A DNA stretch of 64,000 nucleotides from Oribacterium sinus (lineage in GTDB: Bacteria > Bacillota > Clostridia > Lachnospirales > Lachnospiraceae). Position 1 is the first letter of the stretch. Each line of letters starts with the position of its first letter. Below are positions 45,049 to 53,041 of this stretch, in pieces. The notes beneath the pieces were generated by a model. That model did not search any database and was not told where the DNA came from. It worked only from the letters and a program-made list of their open reading frames with translations. Position numbers and translations under genes: made by a program. The stretch covers positions 186,001-250,000 of the forward strand of contig NZ_JACHHH010000002.1 in assembly GCF_014202695.1 (NCBI RefSeq), read 5' to 3'.

Positions 45049-46176
45049 ATGATGTCAATTTATTGTGAGGCTAGAAATTTTGCAGAGAAATTCATTGATC
45101 CTTGTAGCAAAAAGGTAGATGAAGAAGGAGTATTTCCTGTAGAAGCGTTTGCAGAGATTAAAAAATCGGATTTTTTAACTCTGCTCATTCCTAAGGAGCA
45201 GGGAGGCTTAGGTTTAGGAATTCAAGAGCATGTAGAGGTTTGTAGAGCTTTTGCCAAAAGTGATGCGACAACCGGACTATGCTATATGATGCATAATGTG
45301 GCTTTGACAGTGGTTTTATCTCGAGGAAGTGAAGAGATGAAGAAGAGAATTGTCAAAGAAGTGGTAGAAGAGAGAAAGCTTCTGGCTCTGGCATACAGTG
45401 AGCTGGGAACAGGAACCCATTTTTATATTTCCGATTTGAAGGCGGAAAATGATGGAGACAAGAAACTCCTAAGCGGTGTAAAAAGCATGGTTACCTCCGC
45501 AGAACAGGCTTCCTATTATCTGGTTTTAGCGCCCTCCGATGTGGAAGGAGCTATTGATAACTGGTTAGTTCCGCTGGAGACACCGGGACTTAAGTTTGAA
45601 CAGAATACCTGGCATGGTCTTGGTATGAGAGGAAATGCTTCTTGCCAGATGCACTTAAACAAGGCGGCTGTTTCCGTAAGCAATAGAATCGGCGAGGAGG
45701 GTGCCGGACCGGAACATGTATTTAACGTTGTAGCACCTTTCTTTATTGCAGGACTTGCAGGAGTCTATTCCGGACTTGGGGAGCACATGTTAGAGGAAAG
45801 CATTGCCCATGCAAAAGAAAGAAAATACACTTCCGGAACTTCCCTGGCAGAAATCGAAACTGTTCAGATTCACTTGGCGAAGATGTACAATCTGGTGAAT
45901 TCCTCCGTTTGCGCGGCAAAGGAAGCGACCAGAAGTGCTGCAGCAGGAGAAGAGGATGCTTTGGCAAAGATTTTGTCCGCTCGTATCATTGCCTGCGAAA
46001 TGGTTATTGAAGCCGGAAGACTGGGCATGAGAGTCGGAGGCGGAAAGGCTTACAACAAGGCCGGCTGCATGGAAAGACTCTTAAGAGATGCTTATGCAGG
46101 ACAGATTATGGCGCCCAGTGCAGACGTACTTACCGTTTGGCTCGGAAAAGCCATTACAGGCTTGCCCTTGGTATAA
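45049..46176 (+). CDS. Acyl-CoA-dehydrogenase-fold flavoprotein lacking the usual catalytic Glu
   Basis: 375 aa, with the three-part ACAD fold: helical N-terminus (FAEKFIDPCSKKVDEEGVFP, IPKEQGGLGLG), beta middle (ALAYSELGTGTHF, GVKSMVTSAEQASYYLV, GLGMRGNASC) and C-terminal bundle. At the end, where dehydrogenases have YEGTSEIQ with the catalytic Glu, this protein has IMAPSADVLTVWLGKAI. That fits the flavin-monooxygenase or desulfurisation-type branch better than beta-oxidation. First gene of a cluster with a PhnD-like protein, a MetE-like protein and an OsmC-like protein. Substrate unknown. Confidence 0.7.
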   Translation: MMSIYCEARNFAEKFIDPCSKKVDEEGVFPVEAFAEIKKSDFLTLLIPKEQGGLGLGIQEHVEVCRAFAKSDATTGLCYMMHNVALTVVLSRGSEEMKKRIVKEVVEERKLLALAYSELGTGTHFYISDLKAENDGDKKLLSGVKSMVTSAEQASYYLVLAPSDVEGAIDNWLVPLETPGLKFEQNTWHGLGMRGNASCQMHLNKAAVSVSNRIGEEGAGPEHVFNVVAPFFIAGLAGVYSGLGEHMLEESIAHAKERKYTSGTSLAEIETVQIHLAKMYNLVNSSVCAAKEATRSAAAGEEDALAKILSARIIACEMVIEAGRLGMRVGGGKAYNKAGCMERLLRDAYAGQIMAPSADVLTVWLGKAITGLPLV

Positions 46177-46261
46177 GCTTTAAGGATGAAGAAAGGGAGG
46201 GAGGAAATATCTCTTCCTTTCTTTGATTATTTGCGGGATGATATAAAGAAAAGAGGATAAA

Positions 46262-47083
46262 ATGGAAAAGATAAAGTTAGGGGCAGTTATTTACGCGCCA
46301 AAGGTAACCGTTATTTGGGGAATCATTCAGGAGTTTTTCGAGAAGGAAAATTGTCCGATTGAGCCGGTTTTTTATAAGGATTATAAGAGTCAGGTGGACG
46401 GACTGATGAGCGGGGAAATCGATATTGCCTGGAACTCTCCTCTGGCTTGGCTGGACAGTTATTTACGGACTAAGGGAGAATGCTTAAACGGCTCCATGCG
46501 TGATACGGACCAGGATCGCAAGAGTTATCTTGTGGTAAGAAAGGACAAGGGATATCAGACTATTTCGGATATCAAGGGAAAGACTATCGGATTTGGTGCC
46601 TATGACTCTCCTCAGGCGCGTTTAATTCCCATATATCATTTGCATAAGAATGGATTGGAGTTTGAAAAGGACTATACGGAAAAGCGTTTTGATATCGGAC
46701 TTGGCCTTCATGGAGATCATGTAGGAGGAGAGTTGGATGCGGCAAAGTCCATGCTATCCGGTGAAGTAGACGGAAGCTGGATGCTGGATTTAAACTACAA
46801 GGCTTGGATTTTAGATGGAACCCTGGATGAAGCGCAGGTACAGATTTTGTCCGAGACAGATTTCTTTGACCATTGCATTTTTACCGGAAGAGCGGATTTT
46901 TCCAAGGAAGCCTTTGCTCATTTTACAGAGGTTCTGCATAAGATGGATTATAAGAATCCTGCTCATAAGGAAATGATGGACATGGAAGGATTGAAGGCTT
47001 GGGTGCCGGGAAGAACCAAGAATTTTGAGCAGATTAAGAAGGCTAATGAATACCTGCATTTTTTTGAGAAGGAGAATGCATGA
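46262..47083 (+). CDS. PhnD/SsuA-like substrate-binding protein without signal peptide
   Basis: 273 aa, resembling periplasmic binding proteins for phosphonate or sulfonate ABC transporters: AVIYAPKVTVIWGIIQEFF, YKSQVDGLMSGEIDIAWNSPLAWLD, LVVRKDKGYQTISDIKGKTIGFG and HDG-type VGGELDAAKSML. It starts directly with the mature-like sequence and has neither signal peptide nor lipobox, so it is predicted cytosolic. No permease or ATPase gene is next to it. The stop overlaps the MetE-like start (ATGA), pointing to a joint function with that enzyme rather than transport. Confidence 0.7.
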   Translation: MEKIKLGAVIYAPKVTVIWGIIQEFFEKENCPIEPVFYKDYKSQVDGLMSGEIDIAWNSPLAWLDSYLRTKGECLNGSMRDTDQDRKSYLVVRKDKGYQTISDIKGKTIGFGAYDSPQARLIPIYHLHKNGLEFEKDYTEKRFDIGLGLHGDHVGGELDAAKSMLSGEVDGSWMLDLNYKAWILDGTLDEAQVQILSETDFFDHCIFTGRADFSKEAFAHFTEVLHKMDYKNPAHKEMMDMEGLKAWVPGRTKNFEQIKKANEYLHFFEKENA

Positions 47084-48258
47084 GTAAGCATTTTCTCCCC
47101 TTTACCAGCTCCCTTATAGGCAGTATGCCCAGAACGAAGGACTTGCTTTCCGGAAAACGTCGCCTGCAAAACGGACAGCTTTCCCGGGAGGACTATGAGG
47201 CCATGCTTCTTAGAGAAACGGAAGAAGTGATTCGTTTGCAGGAAAGAAACGGAATAGATATTCTTACCGGGGGAGAGTTAAGCCGGGACAACTATGTTTC
47301 TTTTGTGGCGGAAAAGTTGGAAGGTGCTACCATGATGAGCATGGCGGATATGCTACCCTACATGGAAGATAAGCAGGGCTTTGAAGAAATTCTGGATACC
47401 CTGGATGTACCCGCAGTCAGTATCAAAAATGCCATTTGCACCGGGAAAATCAAAAGAAAGGAAAGCCTTTTAAAGGAAGAAATCCTTAGAATCCGACAGT
47501 TTTCGGATAAAGAGATTAAGGCGACTCTTCCCGGCCCTTACCTGATGACCCGTTCCATGTGGCTTCCGGCTCTTTCTTCTAAGGCTTATGACAGCAAAGA
47601 AGAGTTGGGGAAAGATGTAGTGGCTCTTTTAAAAGAAGAGATTGAAGAGCTTAGGCAAATGGGGGTATCGGTCATTCAGTTGGATGAGCCGGTACTTACG
47701 GAGGTAGTCTTTAGCAAGGGAAAAACCAGATCCTTTATGTGTGCCGCCTTGTCGGAGAAGAAAGACCCTACAGAGGAGTTGGAGTTTGCCACTTCTTTAT
47801 TGAAGGAAGTGGTAGATTTTATGAAGGAAAAGGAGCTTTGTAGCGTTCTTCATGTTTGCAGGGGCAACTGGAGTAAGAACGAGGGAATCCTTTTAACCGG
47901 CTCCTACACGCCGTTGGTTCCTCTGTTTGCCAAGGTACTTCCTTCGGTTCTGGCTCTGGAATACTCCACCAAGAGGGCAGGAGACTTATCCTCTCTTTTG
48001 GAAAATGAAGTAATTAGGGAGAATTGTATTTTGGGATTAGGTGTGATAAATCCGAGAATTGATTTGGTAGAATCCGGGGAAAGTATAGTACAACGGGCAA
48101 AAGAGGCTTTGCAATATTTGCCAAAGGAAAGAGTATGGTTGAATCCGGACTGCGGCTTTGCTACATTTGCCAATCGTCCTGTCAATGAATTTCCCTGTAT
48201 TGAGGCTAAATTAAAGGAGTTGCACAAAGCTCAGGAATTTTTACGGAAAAGGTATTAG
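47080..48258 (+). CDS. MetE C-terminal-type (cobalamin-independent methionine synthase II family) methyltransferase
   Basis: 392 aa, corresponding to the catalytic C-terminal barrel of MetE. The opening LIGSMPRTKDL, the substrate Glu region VIQLDEPVL, and zinc ligands in VLHVCRGNW (His, Cys) and NPDCGFATF (Cys) match the family, as in YxjG/YxjH. MetE proper has a second N-terminal barrel that is missing here, so the methyl donor is probably not methyl-THF triglutamate. Methyl acceptor is likely a thiol. Co-translated with the PhnD-like gene upstream; the OsmC-like gene follows at 10 bp. Confidence 0.78.
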   Translation: MSKHFLPFTSSLIGSMPRTKDLLSGKRRLQNGQLSREDYEAMLLRETEEVIRLQERNGIDILTGGELSRDNYVSFVAEKLEGATMMSMADMLPYMEDKQGFEEILDTLDVPAVSIKNAICTGKIKRKESLLKEEILRIRQFSDKEIKATLPGPYLMTRSMWLPALSSKAYDSKEELGKDVVALLKEEIEELRQMGVSVIQLDEPVLTEVVFSKGKTRSFMCAALSEKKDPTEELEFATSLLKEVVDFMKEKELCSVLHVCRGNWSKNEGILLTGSYTPLVPLFAKVLPSVLALEYSTKRAGDLSSLLENEVIRENCILGLGVINPRIDLVESGESIVQRAKEALQYLPKERVWLNPDCGFATFANRPVNEFPCIEAKLKELHKAQEFLRKRY

Positions 48259-48268
48259 GAGGAAGCTT

Positions 48269-48739
48269 GTGGAGAGCCATGAATATGAAATGTATCATCA
48301 AGACTTACGCTATCGAGGGATTGTAAGGCAGGATGGTCAGGTTCAGGTCTATATGCAAAATCATTGTATAGATTCTTCTAAGGAAATGGAATTTGACAGC
48401 AAAAAAGATACCGATACCTCCGTGAATCTTTTCTGTGCCGGATTGCTTTCCGGAATTCTTCATGGCATTTGCAGTTTTATGAAGAAGGACGGGAATCCTC
48501 TGGAGGATGTGGAAGCAAAGGCGAGGGCGGTTTTAGACCACCCTCTATCCTACTTAGGGGTAAAGGGCTACGAGGAAACACCCAGAATCTCTAAAATCAC
48601 CATTGACCTGTATTTCTATAGCTTTTTGGAAGAGGAAGAGGCGATAGAACGGTGTAAGAAAGCCTTGAAAAAGAATATTTTGTATCAAACAATCCTTCCG
48701 GCAATGGAGATAGAGCTTCGTTACCATAGTTCTCTTTAA
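48269..48739 (+). CDS. OsmC-like protein
   Basis: 156 aa. After a beta-rich N-terminus, NLFCAGLLSGILHGICSFM and PLEDVEAKARAVLD look like the OsmC/Ohr helical core with its first redox Cys, and ITIDLYFYSFLEEEEAIERCKKAL contains a second Cys near where the family's CP motif sits, although not in the standard CPV context. OsmC proteins reduce hydroperoxides with two cysteines. GTG start at 48269, five bases after AGGAGGA. Last gene of the four-gene cluster. Confidence 0.55.
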   Translation: MESHEYEMYHQDLRYRGIVRQDGQVQVYMQNHCIDSSKEMEFDSKKDTDTSVNLFCAGLLSGILHGICSFMKKDGNPLEDVEAKARAVLDHPLSYLGVKGYEETPRISKITIDLYFYSFLEEEEAIERCKKALKKNILYQTILPAMEIELRYHSSL

Positions 48740-48752
48740 AGAAATTCCATTG

Positions 48753-48870
48753 TAGTGTTACGATTTTTGACACAATCCGAGTAATGCAATTTTTGCTATG
48801 GTCAGAGTAATGTGATTTTTGTCATGGTAAGAGTAATGTGTTTTTGTCATAATCCGGGTATTAGGATTTT
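48753..48870. repeat. 26-bp tandem repeat, about four degenerate copies
   Basis: Units near 48753, 48779, 48805 and 48831 contain GAGTAATGTGATTTTTGTCATGG or variants. Intergenic; the promoter of the SseB-like gene probably lies at its right end. Confidence 0.75.
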
Positions 48871-48934
48871 TTACAAAACTTGTGCAGTTTAGGCCTCTAT
48901 GTTAAAATGGCAAAGGAAAGGGAGGTCTATTTCC

Positions 48935-49681
48935 ATGAGTGATTATAGAGAAAAGAAGAATGCCCGCCTGCTAATGGCGATACACGGTTTACAGGCTGAG
49001 CCTAATCAGCAGTGGGAAGACCGTCTGATGGATGCGTTGAATCATCATACAGAATTTTATGTGCCCATGCGTACAGTGGGAGAAGGTCAGGAAAGAAAGC
49101 CTGCCTTTGCCGTGGTAGAGGATAAGGACCACAATCATTTTTATGTTTTGTTTACTTCACAAGAGAAGGCAAAGCATTGGACCAAAGGTCTGGAAACCCA
49201 TGCTGTTTTAAGCTTCCACCAGGTAGCTTCCATGGCTTTGGGGGATCCCCGAATCTCCGGCTTTGTAATTAATATGAATACCGAAAACTTTATCCTGTGG
49301 CGTCAGTTTATCGTAAATTGCTTCCATCAGAATCAAGCGCATTTGATGGGACAGGATCCGGTGCAGGTTTCCGATGCTATTGAGTTTTCCGACCCGGTGG
49401 GAGACACCAAGGAATTGGAAGAGGCTCTGGCAGAGTATATGCGGGATGACCAGAATGTTATGGCTGCATACTTGGTGGGAGCTCGTCAAAATGATAAGGA
49501 GTTTAATGTTTGCATCGTTAGTCATGTAGGCAGTATTCAGCCAAGCTTCTCCAACATTTCCGTATTGGGAAGAGATTTTGGCGGAAATACGCCTCTGGCG
49601 GTAATGTCTTATCAGAATAAGAAGGCGGAAGACGCTGTAAAGGATAGAATGCCTTTCTACAGAAGACCCTTCGTGCTATAA
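48935..49681 (+). CDS. SseB N-terminal domain protein
   Basis: 248 aa soluble protein. The first half matches the SseB N-terminal domain: FYVPMRTVGEGQ, KPAFAVVEDKDHNHFYVLFTSQEKAKHW. The second half (about 130-248) is not recognised but includes AYLVGARQNDKEFNVCIV, as in other SseB-like proteins. I use the ATG at 48935, preceded by GGGAGG; an earlier in-frame start at 48899 is possible. Role unknown; SseB homologs affect serine sensitivity or secretion in other bacteria. Apparently monocistronic. Confidence 0.78.
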   Translation: MSDYREKKNARLLMAIHGLQAEPNQQWEDRLMDALNHHTEFYVPMRTVGEGQERKPAFAVVEDKDHNHFYVLFTSQEKAKHWTKGLETHAVLSFHQVASMALGDPRISGFVINMNTENFILWRQFIVNCFHQNQAHLMGQDPVQVSDAIEFSDPVGDTKELEEALAEYMRDDQNVMAAYLVGARQNDKEFNVCIVSHVGSIQPSFSNISVLGRDFGGNTPLAVMSYQNKKAEDAVKDRMPFYRRPFVL

Positions 49682-49818
49682 GCCGGGAAAAGATCCTATA
49701 TATGATAGAAGATAGAGGAGAAGCAGATATAAAAGTATTCTTGAATATAAGTATTATGTAATATAGGGTTATCAGACAAAACAGAATAAACATCAGAAAT
49801 AGAAGAAAAGCCAATCAG

Positions 49819-49846
49819 GAGTCCGTTTTTTCGGACTCTTTTTTTG
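49819..49846 (+). terminator. Terminator after the SseB-like gene
   Basis: GAGTCCG (49820-49826) pairs with CGGACTC (49832-49838), loop TTTTT, followed by a T-run. Confidence 0.88.
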
Positions 49847-49989
49847 TTAGCATAAAGCGGTATTAGATAAAACGAATAAAATAGAACAAAAATAAAAACA
49901 AACATTTATTCGAGAATATCTATTTACAAAACAAATGTACTGTTTTATAATATGGAAAAGCTAATCCGAAAGGAAGCGAGGAGGAGAAA

Positions 49990-50226
49990 ATGATGAAGAT
50001 TACGTTAAAAACCTTTGAGATATTTGTTGCTTGTATGCTGGGATTCGGTCTGGTGGGAATGCTGTCTATCCTTCCTCAGGTAAGATGGATGGCGTATTTT
50101 GCCGTTGTAGCTTCTCTGTTCTTTTTATGGCAGATTGAGGAAGAAAAGAAGAGAAGAAAGAAAAAAGTACAGTTCTATAAGAAGATGGGAAAGATTATTG
50201 CTCGTAGGCTCCATGAAAGTGCCTAG
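49990..50226 (+). CDS. Small two-helix membrane protein
   Basis: 78 aa. Two hydrophobic helices (about residues 9-25 and 34-50) are followed by a strongly basic tail (EEEKKRRKKKVQFYKKMGKIIARRL) likely facing the cytosol. GAGGAGGAG precedes a double ATG at 49990/49993. No recognised family. The strong ribosome binding site and base composition support a real gene. Confidence 0.65.
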   Translation: MMKITLKTFEIFVACMLGFGLVGMLSILPQVRWMAYFAVVASLFFLWQIEEEKKRRKKKVQFYKKMGKIIARRLHESA

Positions 50227-50362
50227 ATAGAGGGAGCAGATATAAGCTTAGCCTTTGAATAATGCGTGATACTTTGCTTTAAATAAGTAAGCATGAGAAA
50301 TATCGAAATGTATATAGAGATTTTTTAAAGCGAAAAAGCTCTTGGAAGGTCTTTGATAAAAG

Positions 50363-50392
50363 AAAAAAGTTGCTCGAAGGAGCAACTTTTTT
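50363..50392. terminator. Bidirectional terminator
   Basis: GTTGCTC (50369-50375) pairs with GAGCAAC (50380-50386), with A-run on the left and T-run on the right, between convergent genes. Confidence 0.88.
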
Positions 50393-50440
50393 TGAACTCT
50401 TATTCATAATGACTGCCCTGCGATACGCAAGACATCTTGA

Positions 50441-50611
50441 TTATTCAGCTGCGATTGCTCCGGTTGGGCATGGCTCTTCGCAAGCGCCGCAATCGATGCA
50501 AGTATCTGGATCTACAACATACTTTGTTGGGCCCTCAGAAATTGCCTCTACTGGACATACTGCTGCACATGCTCCACAGCTTACGCACTCATCACTAACT
50601 ACGTGTGCCAT
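50441..50611 (-). CDS. Short 2[4Fe-4S] ferredoxin
   Basis: 56 aa clostridial-type ferredoxin read on the minus strand: two CxxCxxCxxxC(P) clusters, CVSCGACAAVCP and CIDCGACEEPCP, in a near-symmetrical protein ending TGAIAAE. It carries low-potential electrons between cytosolic enzymes such as pyruvate:ferredoxin oxidoreductase and hydrogenases. AAGGAGGAACC precedes the ATG at 50611. The opposite-strand frame across this region is a shadow. Its promoter is at 50678-50706 and the terminator at 50363-50392. Confidence 0.95.
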   Translation of the reverse strand: MAHVVSDECVSCGACAAVCPVEAISEGPTKYVVDPDTCIDCGACEEPCPTGAIAAE

Positions 50612-50677
50612 AATGGTTCCTCCTTTTTAATGATAAATAGACTAAGTGTAACTTCACCTCCCAGTAAAGTCCTCTAT

Positions 50678-50706
50678 ATTCTAAAGCATTTGCGGAATAT
50701 TGACAA
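50678..50706 (-). promoter_or_regulatory. Ferredoxin promoter
   Basis: On the minus strand, TTGTCA (50706-50701), 17-bp spacer, TAGAAT (50683-50678). It leaves about 65 nt of leader to the ATG. Confidence 0.65.
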
Positions 50707-50883
50707 GAATTTCTCAGAATTCCCTTGTTCAAAATAAAAACCAGCGGAAAGTACCTGTACTACTTTGCAATGTTCTTAATATCTATCTCGCTTCTTTTTA
50801 TTCGTATGTTTTAAAAAATATAGTAAGGAGATTTAGATAATATTCTATAAAGCTGAAAAGAGAATCTGTATTTCTTGGAGAGA

Positions 50884-51054
50884 GTGATAGACTCTGCTAT
50901 TCGTTTCCTCGTTCTTGTTGGATTGGAGCTATCTCTGAATGATGATCTGCCTGAAAGCTATGACAAAGCATCCTTTGATTCTAAGGTATATCTGCTTATG
51001 AACCATTTTGTGGATATGGCAGTTCAGGGATATGGGTGGATCGGGGTTGCATAG
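50884..51054 (+). pseudogene. Fragment resembling the C-terminus of a type I restriction HsdR subunit
   Basis: A 56-residue reading frame ends VQGYGWIGVA after segments IRFLVLVGLEL and DLPESYDKASFDSKVYLLMNHFVDMA, which recall the last helices of HsdR proteins (LPESYD...F..K...). No ribosome binding site and no upstream coding region, so it is a remnant if real. It lies in a gene-poor 700-bp stretch (50612-51310) beside an AbiE-type module. Identification is from memory of the family and tentative. Confidence 0.35.
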
Positions 51055-51260
51055 TCCTTGGCAGAGATGATGTGATGAGAATTGTTGAAACTGAGTAATA
51101 AAAAGACATGGTAAGGACAAAGAAGAAGTTTTAGTACATTTGAGAATCCTTTCGCAAGATATATAAAATGCGACACATTGTGTAGCAAATTAATAGAGGT
51201 GAAAACATGCAAAAGCAGCCATTTTTAGAACATACCAAGGAGATTTACTACCATTGATTA

Positions 51261-51294
51261 TTTGCACCAAATATTATATAATATTTGGTGCAAA
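51261..51294. promoter_or_regulatory. Perfect 34-bp palindrome upstream of the AbiE-type operon
   Basis: Starts TTTGCACCAAATATT and is exactly self-complementary to the end GGTGCAAA, directly before the ribosome binding site. Probable AbiEi operator or overlapping promoter. A second copy lies just after the operon (52916). Confidence 0.8.
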
Positions 51295-51310
51295 GGAGGT
51301 GGCATATCAA

Positions 51311-51910
51311 GTGAATTATAAGCAAAAAATATTAAGTAGGATAGAAAATTTTGACTCCAATCAGGTTTTCATCGCCAATGATTTTTTTGATATTGCAGGA
51401 TATGAAACAGTTCGCAGTACATTAAATCGTCTAGTACAAGATGAAGAGATTATCCGTATTATGAAAGGCATCTACTATAAGCCGAAATATATAGAACTGA
51501 TTGGAGAGTATGAAGCACCTTCCGTGAATGAAGTTGCGAATGCAATTGCCAGAAAATATAATTGGACGATTGCTCCATCGGGCAATACGGCTTTAAATTT
51601 ATTAGGCTTGTCTACGCAAGTCCCGGCAAAGTGGACATACATCTCAGACGGAAGATATGTCAGTTTCAGTTTCGGTAATGCAACAATCGAATTTAAGCGT
51701 AGAAATAATGGAGATGTTTCCAAAATGTCAACACTTACTGCAATGGTTATACAATCTATTAAGGCAATCGGAAAAGATAAAATCACTTCAAAGCAGATTG
51801 ATTATCTACGAGAAAAATTATCCGAAAAAGAAAAATCGGAACTACTTGCGGATAGTAAAACCACAAGTGCCTGGGTATACGGCGTTATTAAGAAAATTTC
51901 AAAGGTGTAG
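51311..51910 (+). CDS. AbiEi-like antitoxin (DUF6088 family)
   Basis: 199 aa. A winged-helix N-terminal half (VFIANDFFDIAGYETVRSTLNRLVQDEEIIRIMKGIYYKP) is followed by PSVNEVANAIARKYNWTIAPSGNTALNLLGLS, the pattern of DUF6088/AbiEi antitoxins. These repress their own operon through inverted repeats and neutralise AbiEii. GTG start at 51311 fits GGAGGTGG upstream; a longer frame starts inside the palindrome and is unlikely. The region is more AT-rich than its neighbours, as in horizontally acquired modules. Confidence 0.85.
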   Translation: MNYKQKILSRIENFDSNQVFIANDFFDIAGYETVRSTLNRLVQDEEIIRIMKGIYYKPKYIELIGEYEAPSVNEVANAIARKYNWTIAPSGNTALNLLGLSTQVPAKWTYISDGRYVSFSFGNATIEFKRRNNGDVSKMSTLTAMVIQSIKAIGKDKITSKQIDYLREKLSEKEKSELLADSKTTSAWVYGVIKKISKV

Positions 51911-51912
51911 AA

Positions 51913-52914
51913 ATGTTTGAATACAAAAAGATGTCAAAAAATGAATTGGAGCAAGTTATCAAAAATGCTTCCTTGAAAATAGGTGTAAATGAGGTAATTC
52001 TTGAAAAAGATTATTGGGTATGCTTTGTTTTGAATTATCTCTTCTCAAAGTGTAAGTGGAAAGAGGCTTTTACTTTTAAGGGTGGCACAAGCCTTTCAAA
52101 GTGCTTTAATTTAATTCACAGATTTTCTGAAGATATTGACTTAATACTAGATTGGAGAGTAATCGGGTATAGCTTTGATGAACCGTGGCAAGAACGCTCC
52201 AACACAAATCAAGATAAATTTAATAAAGACTCCAATCACAAGACAGAAGACTTTCTAAAAATTGAATTTCTTCCTCAGTTAGAAAGTGATTTTAGAGATA
52301 TGCTTAATGAGGAATTTCATATAAGAATAGATGAAAGCGATCTGCAGACAGTATTGTTTGAATATCCGAAAGTATTTAAGTCTTCGTATGTAACACAAGT
52401 AGTAAGACTTGAGATTGGAACACTGGCAGCATGGACACCATCGGAAGCAGTTCATATTGTGCCTGATATACAAAAAATATATCCTATGCTCTTTGAGGGA
52501 GATTTCATAGAAGTAAGAACCGTTCTTCCTGAAAGAACATTCTGGGAGAAAGCGACTATCCTTCATCATGAAGCAAACAGACCTGAAGAGCTTGCAATAC
52601 CGAAAAGATATGCAAGACACTATTATGATTTAGTTTGTATTGCAAATTCGAGGTATAAAGACAGAGCTTTTAAGAGCCATGAGCTCCTTGAAAAAGTTGT
52701 TCAGTTTAAACAGAAATTTTATCCGAGAAAATGGGCAAAATATGAAGAAGCTACAACCGAAACAATCAGACTTATGCCTGATGAGTATCGCCTAAGGGAT
52801 ATTAAAGAAGATTATAAAAATATGACTGAGATGTTCTTTGGCGAGTATCCGAGTTTTGAAGAACTAATGAATTCAGTGCTTGAACTGGAAAAAGAAATTC
52901 ACGAAATTAAATAA
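51913..52914 (+). CDS. AbiEii/AbiGii-type nucleotidyltransferase toxin
   Basis: 333 aa. The nucleotidyltransferase motif is clear: FTFKGGTSLSKCFNLIHRFSEDIDL, with GGTS-LS and the DID-type metal pair, followed by RTVLPERTFWEKATILHHE, the other family hallmark. Related toxins block tRNAs by nucleotide addition and give phage abortive infection. Begins 2 bp after the antitoxin stop, so coupled. Appears intact. A copy of the operator palindrome begins 2 bp after its stop codon. Confidence 0.9.
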   Translation: MFEYKKMSKNELEQVIKNASLKIGVNEVILEKDYWVCFVLNYLFSKCKWKEAFTFKGGTSLSKCFNLIHRFSEDIDLILDWRVIGYSFDEPWQERSNTNQDKFNKDSNHKTEDFLKIEFLPQLESDFRDMLNEEFHIRIDESDLQTVLFEYPKVFKSSYVTQVVRLEIGTLAAWTPSEAVHIVPDIQKIYPMLFEGDFIEVRTVLPERTFWEKATILHHEANRPEELAIPKRYARHYYDLVCIANSRYKDRAFKSHELLEKVVQFKQKFYPRKWAKYEEATTETIRLMPDEYRLRDIKEDYKNMTEMFFGEYPSFEELMNSVLELEKEIHEIK

Positions 52915-52915
52915 T

Positions 52916-52943
52916 GCACCAAAAATAATATAATATTTGGTGC
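52916..52943. repeat. Downstream copy of the AbiE palindrome
   Basis: 28-bp near-palindrome matching 51264-51291 at 26 of 28 positions; the right half AATATTTGGTGC is identical. Placed immediately after the toxin stop. Confidence 0.8.
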
Positions 52944-53041
52944 AAAGCGTGGAGGGAGAGTAAAATCTTTCGCTCTTTTTTATTGAAAACAGGAGGAAAA
53001 AACCATAGCCGAAAGTTAGGGAATCCAGTATACTAAAGCCT

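Noticed and set aside
45049-46176. Fatty acid beta-oxidation acyl-CoA dehydrogenase
   Set aside because: The catalytic Glu motif is missing and no thiolase, hydratase or ETF genes are nearby.
50370-50630. Plus-strand 86-residue frame opposite the ferredoxin
   Set aside because: Its Cys-rich complement on the minus strand is a clear ferredoxin with promoter, SD and terminator.
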